A stretch of 64,000 bases of DNA from Woeseiaceae bacterium (GTDB lineage Bacteria > Pseudomonadota > Gammaproteobacteria > Steroidobacterales > Woeseiaceae). The stretch covers positions 1-64,000 of the forward strand of contig JANQGQ010000039.1 in assembly GCA_028277185.1 (NCBI GenBank), in the 5' to 3' direction. The position numbers were made by a program, and so were the translations under genes. The notes beneath the pieces are model-generated. The model was not told the DNA's origin and ran no database searches. It saw only the letters and a list, made by a program, of their open reading frames with translations. Below, piece by piece: positions 16,709 to 26,509 of the stretch. Numbering within the stretch: the first letter of the stretch is position 1; every line of letters starts with the position of its first letter.

Positions 16709-17779
16709 TCAGTCTTTCGATCGCTGGCAGAGTCCGCCGAGGGCGGATAGCAGCGCCTCGTTCTCCTCGGGCGAGCCAATCGAGATCCGGACACAGTCGG
16801 CCAGATCGTCTCCGAAGTAGCGGAGCAATATCCCGGCTTGGCGCGTCGCGTCCATGACCGACCGGACGTCGGCGAACCGGACGAGCAGAAAGTTGGCGTC
16901 GCTTGGCCAGACTCGCTGAACCAGCGGCAGACACCCGAGGGCTTCCCGGACCCGTTCGCGCTCTGCCACGATCTCTGCCACCCGGTTCGCGGCTTCTCCG
17001 AGCCATCTTTCCGAAAGTGCGTCCTCGACGCGTTCGACGACCGGCGTCGACATCGCGTAGGGCGCCTGAATGGCGTCGAGCATGTCGACCACCGGCCGGC
17101 GTGCGAGCACGGCGCCGCAGCGGGCGCCCGCAAACGCCAGCGCTTTCGACAGCGTTCGCAGGACGATCAGATTGTCGAAATCGTCGAGCATCCCCACGAC
17201 GCTTTCGCGCGCGGAAAACTCGATGTAGGCCTCATCGACGACGACCGCCGAGCGGCCCCGGCGCGCCTCGAGCACCAGGCGAATGAAATCGGCCGTGAGG
17301 CTCGTGCCGGTCGGATTGTTCGGCGAGCAGAGAAACACCAGTCGGGTATTGTCGTCGCAGGCGTCGATGAGCCGGTCGATATCCGGGATGAAGTCCGCGT
17401 CGGGACTGCTGGCCACCGACCGGACGGCAGCGCCCTGGATCGCGGCGTAGTGGCGATACATCGAGAAGCCCGGGGAGACCGTCACGATCGAGTCGACGCC
17501 GGCCCGGCAAAACGCGCGGATCAGCATGTCGATCGCTTCGCTGCTGCCGCGCGTAACCAGCAGTCGCCGTGACGGCACGCCAAATCGTTCCGCAAGCGCC
17601 GCGCGCAGACGCCCCGGTCGGATCTCCGGATAACGATTGAGCGGCCGGCGGTGCGGGTCGGCGCCACTGGTCCACGGCGCCTCGTTCGCGTTCAGGCGAA
17701 TCGTATCCTCGACCTGCACGGCCGCGGCGTAGGGCCGCAGCGCGAGAATCTCCGGGCGCGCCCGTGCCGTGATGCTCAT
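16709..17779 (-). CDS. hisC: histidinol-phosphate aminotransferase
   Basis: This 356-residue fold-type I PLP enzyme transaminates imidazole acetol phosphate. The substrate-side motif NEAPW is near the N-terminus. CSPNNPTGT, VVDEAYIEFS and the PLP lysine in RTLSKALAFAGARCG are all present. Its ATG overlaps the hisD stop by 4 nt. It lies inside the his operon, which supports the assignment over other aromatic or alanine aminotransferases. Confidence 0.95.
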   Translation of the reverse strand: MSITARARPEILALRPYAAAVQVEDTIRLNANEAPWTSGADPHRRPLNRYPEIRPGRLRAALAERFGVPSRRLLVTRGSSEAIDMLIRAFCRAGVDSIVTVSPGFSMYRHYAAIQGAAVRSVASSPDADFIPDIDRLIDACDDNTRLVFLCSPNNPTGTSLTADFIRLVLEARRGRSAVVVDEAYIEFSARESVVGMLDDFDNLIVLRTLSKALAFAGARCGAVLARRPVVDMLDAIQAPYAMSTPVVERVEDALSERWLGEAANRVAEIVAERERVREALGCLPLVQRVWPSDANFLLVRFADVRSVMDATRQAGILLRYFGDDLADCVRISIGSPEENEALLSALGGLCQRSKD

Positions 17780-19077
17780 TGGACGCGCCTGAGCCGCCGC
17801 GTCACGGCCTCCGCATGCGCGTCCAGACCCTCGAGTCCGGCCAGCGTGACGACCGCGTCGCCGAGCCCGCGGAGTCCGTCCACGGTGAGTTCCTGCACCG
17901 TCATGCTGCGCAGAAACTGATCCAGCCCCAGGCCGCTGTGGTTTCTGGCGAAGCCATACGTCGGCAGTACGTGGTTCGTGCCACTGCAGTAGTCGCCGAC
18001 CGATTCGGGGGTCCAGGGACCGAGAAACACGGACCCGGCATTGCGCAGGCTGTCGAGCAGGCGCCGCGGCTCGCGGGTCTGCACGATCAGATGCTCGGGT
18101 GCGTAAGCGTTGCTGATCTCAGCGGCTTCGTCGAGGTCGCCGACGACGATTACCCGCGAGTGCCCAAGCGCCGCGGCCGCAATGTGCGATCGGCTAAGCG
18201 TTTCAAGCTGCGCCGCGGTCTCGCGCACGACGGCCTCGGCGAACCCGCCGCTCGTCGTGAGCAACAGGACCTGCGAGTCGGTCCCATGCTCTGCTTGCGA
18301 CAGGAGGTCAGCTGCCACGAACTCGGCCGAGGCGCTGTCGTCGGCTATCACGAGGACCTCGGACGGACCGGCCGGCATGTCGATCGCGGCGCCGGCCGCA
18401 TCCGCGCCAACGAGCGTCTTGGCGCTGGTCACCCAGGCGTTGCCGGGGCCGAACAACTTGCTGACCTTCGGTACCGTCTCCGTCCCGTACGCCATTGCCG
18501 CGATCGCCTGCGCGCCGCCGACTTTGAAGATCTCCCGAACGCCGGCGCGGACGGCGGCTGCAACAACGCCCGGATCGGCGAGGCCGTCAGAGCGAGGCGG
18601 CGTGCACAGGACCCGCACCGGGCAGCCCGCGAGGCTTGCCGGTACGGCCAGCATTACGGCTGCCGACGGCAGCGGCGCCGTCCCCGCCGGAACGTACAGC
18701 CCGACGGCGTCGATCGCGTGGTAGCGGCGCTCGCAGGCAACGCCGGGCATCGTCGCGACGCGCAGATCGCGCGGGGTCTGGGCTTCGTGAAACCGTCGAA
18801 CGTTGTCGATTGCCAGGTCGATGGCCCGCAGTGCATCGCTGCCGAGCGCCGCCTCTGCAGCGACGACTTCCTCATCCGGGACCCGGAACTCGTCGAGCGT
18901 GACGCCGTCGAGTTCTGCCGTGAGTGCCCGCAATGCTGCATCGCCGCTTTTGCGAACGCGGCCGATGATCGCCGCAGCGCCTTCGCGAACCGTTTCGTCC
19001 GCGGCGACGGCGGGGCGTTCGAGCGCCGTACGCCGTGCGGCCGCGTCCAGCTTGCTCCAGTCGAGTACGCGCAACAT
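17776..19077 (-). CDS. hisD: histidinol dehydrogenase
   Basis: This 433-residue zinc enzyme oxidises histidinol to histidine in two NAD-dependent steps. Recognisable parts are GLYVPAGTAPLPS, KVGGAQAIAAMAYGT, FGPGNAWVTSAK, DMPAGPSEVLVIAD and the C-terminal SGTNHVLPTYGFAR. Start ATG 19077 (MLRVLDWSKLD) is preferred over a longer frame that runs inside hisG. It is separated from the hisG stop by one base. Confidence 0.96.
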   Translation of the reverse strand: MLRVLDWSKLDAAARRTALERPAVAADETVREGAAAIIGRVRKSGDAALRALTAELDGVTLDEFRVPDEEVVAAEAALGSDALRAIDLAIDNVRRFHEAQTPRDLRVATMPGVACERRYHAIDAVGLYVPAGTAPLPSAAVMLAVPASLAGCPVRVLCTPPRSDGLADPGVVAAAVRAGVREIFKVGGAQAIAAMAYGTETVPKVSKLFGPGNAWVTSAKTLVGADAAGAAIDMPAGPSEVLVIADDSASAEFVAADLLSQAEHGTDSQVLLLTTSGGFAEAVVRETAAQLETLSRSHIAAAALGHSRVIVVGDLDEAAEISNAYAPEHLIVQTREPRRLLDSLRNAGSVFLGPWTPESVGDYCSGTNHVLPTYGFARNHSGLGLDQFLRSMTVQELTVDGLRGLGDAVVTLAGLEGLDAHAEAVTRRLRRVQ

Positions 19078-19078
19078 C

Positions 19079-19981
19079 TCAGGCCAGCATCTTCTCGATC
19101 GGCAGGACCAGGAGCGACGTCGCACCGGCGGCCTTCAGGTTTTCGAGGGTTTCCCAGAACACGTTTTCCCGGCAGACCGCGTGAACGGCGACGCGGTCGT
19201 CCGAGCCGTCCAGCGGCACGACGGTCGGGGCCTCGCTGCCCGGCAGCAATGCGCTGATCTCGTCGAGCGCGGCCTTCGGCGCATTGAGCATGATGTACTT
19301 ACTCTCGCGCACCTGCAGCACGCCGTCGAGACGCTTCAGGATCTTGTCGACCAGGGCCTGCTTGCCCGCCGCAAGCGGCTTCAGCGTCTGAATGATCACG
19401 GCCTCGCTGTCGAGAAGCGTTTCGACCTCGCGCAGCGAGTTGGCCGTCAGCGTACCCCCGGTCGACACGAGGTCGCAGATGAAATCGGCCTTACCGAGTT
19501 TTGGCGCGATTTCGACGGCACCGGAGAAGTAAACGATCTCGGCATTGACGCGCTGCGTGTCAAGGTAGTTTCTTAATAAGTTCGTATAACTCGTTGCAAT
19601 TCTTCGGTTATTTAGGTCTTCCGCTCCTCGATACTCGACGCCTTCGGGGGCGGCAAGCGATAGCCGGCAGTGCCCGAAATCGACCTCGAAGACCTGTTTA
19701 TAGAGGGCCTCCTTGCCGGCATAGCCGAGTTCCAGGCGCTTCTCCGCCACGACGTTCAGACCCACGATTCCGAGGTCGCAGACATCGTCGTGCACGAGTC
19801 CGGGTATGTCGTCGTCGCGGACCAGGAGGATGTCGATCGGCATGTTCTCGCCGTAGCAGAACAGCTGGTCCTTGCTCTGGCGGAATCGCAAGCCGCAGCG
19901 TTCGAGCAGGTCGAGGGAGTGCTCGGTCAGACGGCCGTTCTTCTGCACCGCAATCTTAATGCGTTGCTCAGGGATATCCAT
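19079..19981 (-). CDS. hisG: ATP phosphoribosyltransferase, long form
   Basis: This 300-residue enzyme starts histidine synthesis by joining ATP and PRPP. KIAVQKNGRL opens the protein, DLGIVGLNVV and the PRPP loop segment CDLVSTGGTLTANSL follow, and the C-terminal ACT-like domain (about 225-300) ends LLVLPIEKML. The long form is self-sufficient, without HisZ, and is feedback-inhibited by histidine through the C-terminal domain. The TrpR-like gene ends 7 bp upstream, so both are probably on one transcript. Confidence 0.96.
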   Translation of the reverse strand: MDIPEQRIKIAVQKNGRLTEHSLDLLERCGLRFRQSKDQLFCYGENMPIDILLVRDDDIPGLVHDDVCDLGIVGLNVVAEKRLELGYAGKEALYKQVFEVDFGHCRLSLAAPEGVEYRGAEDLNNRRIATSYTNLLRNYLDTQRVNAEIVYFSGAVEIAPKLGKADFICDLVSTGGTLTANSLREVETLLDSEAVIIQTLKPLAAGKQALVDKILKRLDGVLQVRESKYIMLNAPKAALDEISALLPGSEAPTVVPLDGSDDRVAVHAVCRENVFWETLENLKAAGATSLLVLPIEKMLA

Positions 19982-19988
19982 GCGGGAT

Positions 19989-20309
19989 TCAGTTCCGGTG
20001 AGTGGAGGAGGGTGCGCGCTCGATCGCGGTCTGGTAGCCGCCGAAGCCTTCGTTGAGGAACCGCGCCACGCGGCCGATCGTCGTCACGCTAACGCCCGTG
20101 AGGTCGTGGATCCGGCGGTACGGCAGCTCGTCCTGCAGCAGTTCCACGACCTGCCAGCGATCGACCAGCGCCTGCAGTTCGGCCGGCGTGCACAGGTCTT
20201 TGAGGAAGCAGCGGTACTCGTCGACGCCCGACAGGCTCATGAACGCGCGGCAGAGCGCGTCCTCGGCTTCAGCCCGGTCGGCAGGGGTGTCGTCGCGGTT
20301 CGGTTTCAC
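19989..20309 (-). CDS. TrpR/YerC-family regulator heading the his operon
   Basis: This 106-residue protein belongs to the TrpR-like YerC/YecD family. Most of it is helical, with the helix-turn-helix ELPYRRIHDLTGVSVTTIGR at about residues 62-81. Start is GTG (KPNRDD follows). It lies directly upstream of hisG and directly downstream of a palindrome with a CTAG centre like TrpR-family operators. In Xanthomonadales a related protein has been predicted by comparative genomics to repress histidine genes (HisR). The natural inference is a histidine-responsive, autoregulated repressor of this operon. Confidence 0.85.
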   Translation of the reverse strand: MKPNRDDTPADRAEAEDALCRAFMSLSGVDEYRCFLKDLCTPAELQALVDRWQVVELLQDELPYRRIHDLTGVSVTTIGRVARFLNEGFGGYQTAIERAPSSTHRN

Positions 20310-20322
20310 GGCGGCGTTTCAA

Positions 20323-20350
20323 TGTATTAACGTGCTAGTACGTTATTACA
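20323..20350. promoter_or_regulatory. candidate HisR operator palindrome
   Basis: The core TAACGTGCTAGTACGTTA (20328-20345) is an 18-bp palindrome with 16 matching positions, and the symmetry extends to 20323-20350 with TGTAT/TTACA flanks. The CTAG centre resembles TrpR-family operators. It sits 14 bp upstream of the regulator's GTG start, between it and the divergent metB promoter. Confidence 0.7.
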
Positions 20351-20390
20351 CCAGGACGCACATTGCAATCGGTTTTCGTGCATCCCTCGC

Positions 20391-20420
20391 TTGACGACTA
20401 CGGAGCGCGACCCCTACACT
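20391..20420 (+). promoter_or_regulatory. sigma70-like promoter of the metB riboswitch
   Basis: TTGACG at 20391-20396 and TACACT at 20415-20420 are spaced by 18 bp. Transcription would start near 20427, immediately before the 5' P1 strand of the SAM riboswitch. Confidence 0.6.
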
Positions 20421-20428
20421 CCGTCAGA

Positions 20429-20542
20429 CTCATCGAGACCGGCTGAGGGAAAGGCCCAAAGAAGCCGGGGCAACCAGCAGAGCTAACCACTCTGAAAAGG
20501 TGCCAACTCCTGCGGAACGGCCTGGCCGGTTCGAAAGATGAG
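20429..20542 (+). promoter_or_regulatory. SAM-I riboswitch (S box) upstream of metB
   Basis: The conserved S-box parts occur in order: 5' P1 CTCATCGAGA, CTGAGGGAAAGGCCC, GAAGCCGGGGCAACC, AAGGTGCCAACTCCTGC and the 3' P1 GAAAGATGAG. CTCATC (20429-20434) pairs with GATGAG (20537-20542). The family binds S-adenosylmethionine and turns off methionine genes. The expression platform lies in 20543-20640. It contains a CCCGC...GCGGGG hairpin followed by only three T residues, so whether control is by termination or by translation is unclear. Confidence 0.93.
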
Positions 20543-20664
20543 GGGGTAGTGCAGCACGCGCCACGGCGCTGAAGGGCACACCACTCCCGCCTTGCGGCTT
20601 CGCGGGGTTTCGATGAGACGGACTTAAGAGATCCGGACGATCGACAACCAGCGGAGACGACACG

Positions 20665-21858
20665 ATGACCTCCAACCTGTGCACGGCGACCAAAGCCGTA
20701 CGCGCCGCAATCGAATCCGACAGTCAGCATGGCGCCGTGGTGCCGCCGCTGCATCTGTCGTCCAACTTCGCGTTCCGGGGCTTCGGCGAGAAACGCGACT
20801 ACGACTACACGCGCTCGGGCAATCCGACCCGCGATGCGCTGGCCGCTGCGCTCACCGAACTGGAAGGCGGCGCGGGAGCGGTGGTGACCTCCTCGGGGAT
20901 GGCAGCGCTGACGCTGATTACACAGCTTCTGAAACCCGGCGATCTGCTGATCGCGCCGCACGATTGCTACGGCGGCACGTATCGTCTGTTCGACGCTCTG
21001 GCGCGCAAAGGCCATTTCGAACTCCGCTTCGTCGATCAGACCGACCTCGCGGCGCTCGAGGAGGCCTGCACCGCCGGGCCGGCGCTGATCCTGACCGAGA
21101 CGCCGTCGAATCCCTTGCTCAGAATCGTCGATATCGAAGCCGTCGCGCGCCTGGCGCGAGCGTCGGGCGCGGTATTCGCCGTCGACAACACGTTCCTTTC
21201 GCCCGCATTGCAGCAGCCCATCGCACTCGGCGCGGACCTGGTCGTTCACAGTACGACCAAGTACATCAACGGCCACAGCGACGTCGTCGGCGGTGCGGTC
21301 GTTGCCGCGTCCGAATCGCTGGCGGAGGAAATGTGCTGGTGGGCGAACTGCCTCGGTCTGACCGGAGCGCCGTTCGACGCCTTCATGACGCTGCGCGGTT
21401 TGCGCACCCTGGATGTACGCATCCGGGAGCACGAGGCCAACGCGACGCTCCTCGCGAACGTGCTTGCCGACCACGCAGCGGTCAAACGCGTCTACTATCC
21501 GGGCCTCGGCGATCATCCGGGGCACGCCATCGCCAGGCGTCAGCAGCAGGGTTTCGGCGGCATGCTGTCGTTCGAACTCAAGGGCGACGAGGCGGCGGTG
21601 CGCGCCTTCGTCGAGCATCTGACGCTGTTCTCGCTGGCGGAGTCGCTCGGCGGTGTCGAGAGCCTCGTTTGCCATCCGCCGTCAATGACACACGCTGCCG
21701 TGGCCCCGGACACGCTCGAGGCGGCGGGCGTCATGCCGAACCTCGTACGGCTGTCGGTTGGACTGGAGAAAGTCGAGGATCTCGTGACGGACGTACTCAG
21801 CGCGCTCGACGCCGCCACGGCGGCAGGCGGCAACCTGACCCCGGTTGCCGCCGCGTAA
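20665..21858 (+). CDS. metB: cystathionine gamma-synthase / O-acylhomoserine sulfhydrylase family
   Basis: This 397-residue PLP enzyme of the Cys/Met metabolism family has the N-terminal YTRSGNPTRDALAAAL segment, TETPSNPLL, and the Schiff-base lysine in HSTTKYINGHSDVVGG (about K199). The C-terminus holds ESLVCHPPSMTHA. The overall pattern and the SAM riboswitch upstream favour a methionine-biosynthetic gamma-synthase, forming cystathionine from an O-acylhomoserine and cysteine. Direct sulfhydrylation cannot be excluded. GGAG lies 7 nt before the ATG. It converges on leuB with a gap of only 6 bp and no obvious terminator. Confidence 0.9.
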   Translation: MTSNLCTATKAVRAAIESDSQHGAVVPPLHLSSNFAFRGFGEKRDYDYTRSGNPTRDALAAALTELEGGAGAVVTSSGMAALTLITQLLKPGDLLIAPHDCYGGTYRLFDALARKGHFELRFVDQTDLAALEEACTAGPALILTETPSNPLLRIVDIEAVARLARASGAVFAVDNTFLSPALQQPIALGADLVVHSTTKYINGHSDVVGGAVVAASESLAEEMCWWANCLGLTGAPFDAFMTLRGLRTLDVRIREHEANATLLANVLADHAAVKRVYYPGLGDHPGHAIARRQQQGFGGMLSFELKGDEAAVRAFVEHLTLFSLAESLGGVESLVCHPPSMTHAAVAPDTLEAAGVMPNLVRLSVGLEKVEDLVTDVLSALDAATAAGGNLTPVAAA

Positions 21859-21864
21859 AGCCGC

Positions 21865-22926
21865 TCAGCCGAGGTTCCGGACAACCTCCGCCGTGAACTC
21901 CCTGGTGCCGATCGCGGCGCTGTCGGACCCGGCTATGTCCGCGGTGCGATGCCCGGCGGCAATCGCCGCGTCGATTGCCGACTCGACGGCGTGGGCGGCA
22001 TCTTCGAGTTTCAGGCTGTGACGCAGGAGCATCGCGGCGCTTGCGATCGTGCCGCAGGGATTGGCGATGTTTTTGCCGGCTATGTCGGGCGCGGAACCGT
22101 GAATCGGTTCGTACAGCCCCGAGGTACCGTCGCCCAGGGAGGCAGACGGGAGCAGGCCGAGCGATCCGGCAAGCATCGACGCCTCGTCCGTGAGGATGTC
22201 CCCGAACATGTTTTCGGTAACGATCACGTCGAAGTCCGCCGGACGGCTCAGGAGATGCATCGCGGCCGCGTCGACCAGCAGGGTCTCGGCCTCGACCGCC
22301 GGAAACTCGCTGGCCAGAAGCCCGTCCGTGACCGACCGCCACAGCCGCGAGGTTTCGAGCACGTTGGCTTTGTCGACTGAGCACAGCTTGCCGCGCCGGC
22401 TGAGCGCGAGCCGGGCCGCGACGCGAACGATGCGTTCTATCTCGGCCGTCGTGTACGTACAAAGATCGCTGGCGGAAGTGCCGCTTCGGCTCTTGTCGCC
22501 AAAGTAGATTCCGCCGGTCAGTTCGCGGACGACGAGCAGGTCGACGCCGTCGATGATTTCGGGCCTGAGCGGCGACGCGCCGGCAAGCCGCGGGTTCACC
22601 CGGACCGGCCGCAGGTTGGCGAACACCCCGAGCGTTTCGCGCAGATCGAGCAGGCCCTGCTCCGGACGCACGGCGGCCGCCGGGTCCGACCATTTCGGAC
22701 CGCCGACGGCGCCCAGCAGCACGGCGTCGGCTTCCTTCACACTTGCGATCGTGTCGTCGGGCAGGGGACTGCCGGTCGCGTCGATGGCCGCGCCGCCGAT
22801 ATCGCGCACGTCGAATGCGAAGCGGTACTCACCGAGGGCCGCGACCCGCTCGAGGACGTCGCGGGCAGCGTCGATCACCTCGGGCCCGATCCCGTCGCCC
22901 GGCAGCAGCGTGATGTGGGCGTTCAG
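21865..22926 (-). CDS. leuB: 3-isopropylmalate dehydrogenase, CTG start
   Basis: This 353-residue enzyme oxidises and decarboxylates 3-isopropylmalate with NAD. It shows [15 protein letters not shown] at the N-terminus, the [10 protein letters not shown] substrate segment, [23 protein letters not shown] and the NAD-binding [15 protein letters not shown]. The first ordinary start in frame (GTG at 22878) would remove the conserved [13 protein letters not shown] strand and loop. The only suitable codon is CTG at 22926, which overlaps the leuD stop as CTGA and is preceded by GAGGAAG at good spacing. With it the length matches the family. Confidence 0.92.
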   Translation of the reverse strand: MNAHITLLPGDGIGPEVIDAARDVLERVAALGEYRFAFDVRDIGGAAIDATGSPLPDDTIASVKEADAVLLGAVGGPKWSDPAAAVRPEQGLLDLRETLGVFANLRPVRVNPRLAGASPLRPEIIDGVDLLVVRELTGGIYFGDKSRSGTSASDLCTYTTAEIERIVRVAARLALSRRGKLCSVDKANVLETSRLWRSVTDGLLASEFPAVEAETLLVDAAAMHLLSRPADFDVIVTENMFGDILTDEASMLAGSLGLLPSASLGDGTSGLYEPIHGSAPDIAGKNIANPCGTIASAAMLLRHSLKLEDAAHAVESAIDAAIAAGHRTADIAGSDSAAIGTREFTAEVVRNLG

Positions 22927-23498
22927 GATCGCGCTTCCTCGTAGTTTTCGATCGCGTCGAGATTCTTGAGCAGAAAACCGAGCTGATCGATGCCCTCGAC
23001 GAGGCAGTAGCGCGCGAAGGCGTCGATCGGGTAGGCGACCGCGGTGCCGTCCGGCAGGGTCAGCGTCGACGCGACGACGTCGATTTCGACTTCCGCGCCG
23101 GGATTGGCAAGGAGCCAGGCGTGCGTGTCGCTGTCCACGACGATCGGCAACAAGCCGTTCTTGAGGCTGTTGCTGCGGAAGATGTCCGCGATCTCGGTCG
23201 AAATCACCGCCCGGATTCCATAGTCGAGCAACGCCCAGGGAGCGTGTTCGCGCGACGAACCGCAGCCGAAGTTATTGCCCGCAACCAGAATCTCGCAACC
23301 CTGTGCCTCAGGACGGTTCAACACGAAATCCGCGACCGGTTCGTCGTCGGCCGCGAATCTCAGATCGCGAAACAGCGCATCCCCAAGACCTTCGCGCGAC
23401 GTCGTCGTCAGAAAGCGCGCCGGAATGATCTGGTCGGTGTCCACGTCCTTGACCGGCAACACGGCCGTGCGGGATCGAATCGTGCGTAGTGCCTGCAT
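22923..23498 (-). CDS. leuD: 3-isopropylmalate dehydratase small subunit
   Basis: This 191-residue subunit forms isopropylmalate isomerase with LeuC. It shows [13 protein letters not shown], the conserved [16 protein letters not shown] segment and [16 protein letters not shown]. Its stop overlaps the leuB CTG start. The gap to leuC is 19 bp. Confidence 0.97.
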   Translation of the reverse strand: MQALRTIRSRTAVLPVKDVDTDQIIPARFLTTTSREGLGDALFRDLRFAADDEPVADFVLNRPEAQGCEILVAGNNFGCGSSREHAPWALLDYGIRAVISTEIADIFRSNSLKNGLLPIVVDSDTHAWLLANPGAEVEIDVVASTLTLPDGTAVAYPIDAFARYCLVEGIDQLGFLLKNLDAIENYEEARS

Positions 23499-23517
23499 GT
23501 CGCCGCCCTCGGTGTCC

Positions 23518-24924
23518 TTAGTCCTGTTCGCCGAATTCGCGGGGATCTGCGATGCGGCCGCGTACCGCGGAAGCCGCCGCGGTTGCCGGGCTGGCGAGCA
23601 CCGTGCGGGCGCCGACGCCCTGACGCCCCTCGAAATTTCGATTGCTCGTCGAAACCGTGAGGTGCCCGCGCGCCGCCGTGTCGCCGTTCATGCCGAGACA
23701 CATCGAACAGCCCGATTCGCGCCACTCGGCGCCGGCCGCCCGAAACACGCGGTCGAGGCCTTTTGCTTCGGCCTCTTTCTTGACCTGCTGCGAGCCGGGA
23801 ACGACGAGCATGCGCACGCCGTCGGCAACCTGCCGCCCGGCGAGGATCGTCGCCGCCTGCTCCAGGTCGGACAGCCTCGAGTTGGTGCAGCTGCCGACGA
23901 AGACGACGTCGACGCGTTGTCCGGTCATCGGCTGGCCCGACTCCACCTGCATGTAGTCGAGCGCCTTGCGAAAGCTGGGGTCACCGGCGCGCTCGGGCAC
24001 GGGCTGGTCGATTCCGACAACCATCCCCGGATTGGTGCCATAAGTCACCATCGGGGTCAGCTTGCCCGCATCTATCGTGACGCTGGCGTCGAACGCCGCG
24101 TCGTCGTCGCTGCCGAGATCCCGCCAGCGTTTCACCGCCGCGTCCCACTCGGCACCGGAGGGCGCCTGCTCGCGTCCTTTCAGGTACTCGAATGTGACGT
24201 CGTCGGGCGCGATCATGCCCGCCCGCGCGCCGGCTTCGATGGACATATTGCAGACCGTCATGCGGGCGTCCATGCCGAGGCCGCGAATGGCTTCGCCGCG
24301 ATACTCGATGACGTGCCCGGTACCCCCGTCGACGCCGATCTCGCCAATGATGGCGAGAATCAGATCCTTCGCGCCGACCCCCTTGGGAAGCGCGCCCTCG
24401 ACGTTGATCGCCAGCGTTCTCGGCCGGCGCTGCAGCAGGCACTGCGTCGCAAGCACGTGACCCACCTCGGTGGTACCGATCCCGAAGGCGAGGGCACCGA
24501 ACGCACCGTGCGTGCTCGTGTGGCTGTCACCGCAGACGATCGTCTTGCCGGGCTGCGTGGCCCCGAGCTCGGGCCCGATGACGTGGACGATACCGCGGCG
24601 GTCGCTGTCGAAGCCGAGCAGATCGATGCCGAAATCCCGGCAGTTCGTTTCCATCTGGACGATCTGGTTCGCGGCGCTCTCGCCGACGACCGCGAGGTCC
24701 TTGAAGCTCGAAACCGGGGTAGTCGGCGTGGAGTGGTCCATGGTCGCAAGCGTCCGGTCCGGCCGCCGAACGGCGATGCCGCGCTCGCGAAGGAGGGAGA
24801 ACGCCTGCGGCGACGTGACTTCGTGTATCAGGTGCAGATCGATGTACAGGACGGCCGGCGTGTCGGCCGTTTCCGGGACGACGACGTGCTGCTCCCAGAC
24901 CTTCTCGAACAGGGTTTGCGGCAT
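23518..24924 (-). CDS. leuC: 3-isopropylmalate dehydratase large subunit
   Basis: This 468-residue aconitase-family protein binds the 4Fe-4S cluster. Cluster cysteines are visible in [16 protein letters not shown] and in [12 protein letters not shown]. It also shows [20 protein letters not shown] and [14 protein letters not shown]. It lies between leuA and leuD in the same direction, with 17 bp and 19 bp gaps. Confidence 0.97.
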   Translation of the reverse strand: MPQTLFEKVWEQHVVVPETADTPAVLYIDLHLIHEVTSPQAFSLLRERGIAVRRPDRTLATMDHSTPTTPVSSFKDLAVVGESAANQIVQMETNCRDFGIDLLGFDSDRRGIVHVIGPELGATQPGKTIVCGDSHTSTHGAFGALAFGIGTTEVGHVLATQCLLQRRPRTLAINVEGALPKGVGAKDLILAIIGEIGVDGGTGHVIEYRGEAIRGLGMDARMTVCNMSIEAGARAGMIAPDDVTFEYLKGREQAPSGAEWDAAVKRWRDLGSDDDAAFDASVTIDAGKLTPMVTYGTNPGMVVGIDQPVPERAGDPSFRKALDYMQVESGQPMTGQRVDVVFVGSCTNSRLSDLEQAATILAGRQVADGVRMLVVPGSQQVKKEAEAKGLDRVFRAAGAEWRESGCSMCLGMNGDTAARGHLTVSTSNRNFEGRQGVGARTVLASPATAAASAVRGRIADPREFGEQD

Positions 24925-24941
24925 GGTGACAGGCCCCGGTG

Positions 24942-26504
24942 TCAGATGGTTGCGCGGGTTGGGTCGGACGGCGGTGCGGAAAGGCCGCTGGTCCGCCGGC
25001 GGAGAATCCGGTTGATCACTTCGAGACAGGCGCGGCAGCCCGCCTCGACGATGTCGACGCTGGTGCCGTTGCCGCGATAGCTGCTGCCGTCGTGCTCGAC
25101 CGTGACCGTGACTTCACCCTGAGCGTCCTCGCCGACCGACGCGCTGTGCAGTTCGAAGTTCCGGAGTTCGACCGCAACGCCGGTAACGGCTTCCAGAGCC
25201 TTCACCGCGGCGGCGATCGGTCCGTCGCCTTCGGCGCTCGCCGACTGCTCCTGACCGTCTTCGCCGATCAGCGTGACCGTCGTCAGCGCGTCCCGATCGG
25301 TCGCGGTCCGTACCTCGAGCGACTTGAGCGTATAGGGGCCGCTCGTGGCGCCGTCCGCGCTCATGATGATCGCTTCGATATCGCCGTCGTAGACGTCTTT
25401 CTTGCGATCCGCGAGTTTCTTGAACTCCTGAAACGCGCGGTTGGTCTCGAACTCGTCCAGTTCGAAACCGAGTTCACGCACGCGGTCCCGGAACGCATGG
25501 CGCCCGGAGTGCTTGCCGAGCACGAGGTTGGAACGCGCGATGCCGACGTCTTCCGGCCGCATGATCTCGTAGGTAGAGGCGTGCTGCAGCATGCCGTGCT
25601 GATGAATGCCGGCTTCATGGGCAAACGCATTGTCGCCCACGATGGCCTTGTTCCGGGGCGGGTGCATCCCGGTAATGCTCGAAACGAGGCGGGAAGTCGG
25701 ATAGAGGCGCCGGGTATCGACGTCGGTATGCAGTCCGAAGAACTCTTCCCGCGTCTTGAGGGCCATGACGACTTCCTCGAGGCTGCAGTTCCCGGCGCGT
25801 TCGCCGATGCCGTTTATCGTGCACTCGATCTGGCGCGCACCCGCGTTCGCGGCGGCAAGGCTGTTCGCCACGGCCATGCCGAGATCGTTGTGACAGTGGA
25901 CGGACAGCGTCACCCCGTCGATTCCCTCGACGTGCTCCTTCAAATAGCGGAACAGGCGGTCGAACTCGCCCGGGACCGTGTAGCCGACCGTGTCCGGGAT
26001 GTTGACGGTCGAAGCACCGGCCTCAATCGCCGCGCTGACCACTTCGGCGAGGTAGCCGAGCTCCGTTCGGGACGCGTCTTCCGGCGAGAACTCGACGTCG
26101 TCCGCGAGTTCGCGCGCCATCCGGACCGCGCCGACGGCGCTCCGGATGATCTCCTCCTTGGCCATCTTGAGCTTGTGCTCGCGATGAATCGCGCTGGTCG
26201 CGACGAAGACGTGGATCCGGTGCCGGCGCGCGCCGTTCACGGCCTGATGGACTTTTTCGATGTCCTCGGGATTACACCGCGCGAGGCCGCAGATGACCGG
26301 ACCGTAGTCGGCGTCGGCAATGGCTTTGACCGCTTCGAAATCGCCCGGCGAGGCAGCCGGGAAGCCGGCCTCGATGATGTCGACGTTGAGGTCGGCGAGC
26401 GCCCTTGCCACGCGGAGCTTTTCCTCAAGCGTCATGCTGCAGCCCGGGGCCTGCTCGCCGTCGCGCAGCGTCGTATCGAATATGCGTATCTTGTCCGTTG
26501 CCAT
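24942..26504 (-). CDS. leuA: 2-isopropylmalate synthase
   Basis: This 520-residue enzyme condenses acetyl-CoA with 2-ketoisovalerate, the committed step to leucine. The HMGL-like barrel has [13 protein letters not shown] (metal aspartate and arginine), [10 protein letters not shown] and [12 protein letters not shown]. The C-terminal LeuA regulatory domain (about 390-510) gives leucine feedback inhibition. Start ATG 26504 ([16 protein letters not shown]) is the family start; the open frame continues upstream inside ilvC in another frame and is not coding. It begins 5 bp after the ilvC stop. Confidence 0.97.
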   Translation of the reverse strand: MATDKIRIFDTTLRDGEQAPGCSMTLEEKLRVARALADLNVDIIEAGFPAASPGDFEAVKAIADADYGPVICGLARCNPEDIEKVHQAVNGARRHRIHVFVATSAIHREHKLKMAKEEIIRSAVGAVRMARELADDVEFSPEDASRTELGYLAEVVSAAIEAGASTVNIPDTVGYTVPGEFDRLFRYLKEHVEGIDGVTLSVHCHNDLGMAVANSLAAANAGARQIECTINGIGERAGNCSLEEVVMALKTREEFFGLHTDVDTRRLYPTSRLVSSITGMHPPRNKAIVGDNAFAHEAGIHQHGMLQHASTYEIMRPEDVGIARSNLVLGKHSGRHAFRDRVRELGFELDEFETNRAFQEFKKLADRKKDVYDGDIEAIIMSADGATSGPYTLKSLEVRTATDRDALTTVTLIGEDGQEQSASAEGDGPIAAAVKALEAVTGVAVELRNFELHSASVGEDAQGEVTVTVEHDGSSYRGNGTSVDIVEAGCRACLEVINRILRRRTSGLSAPPSDPTRATI

Positions 26505-26509
26505 TGGAG

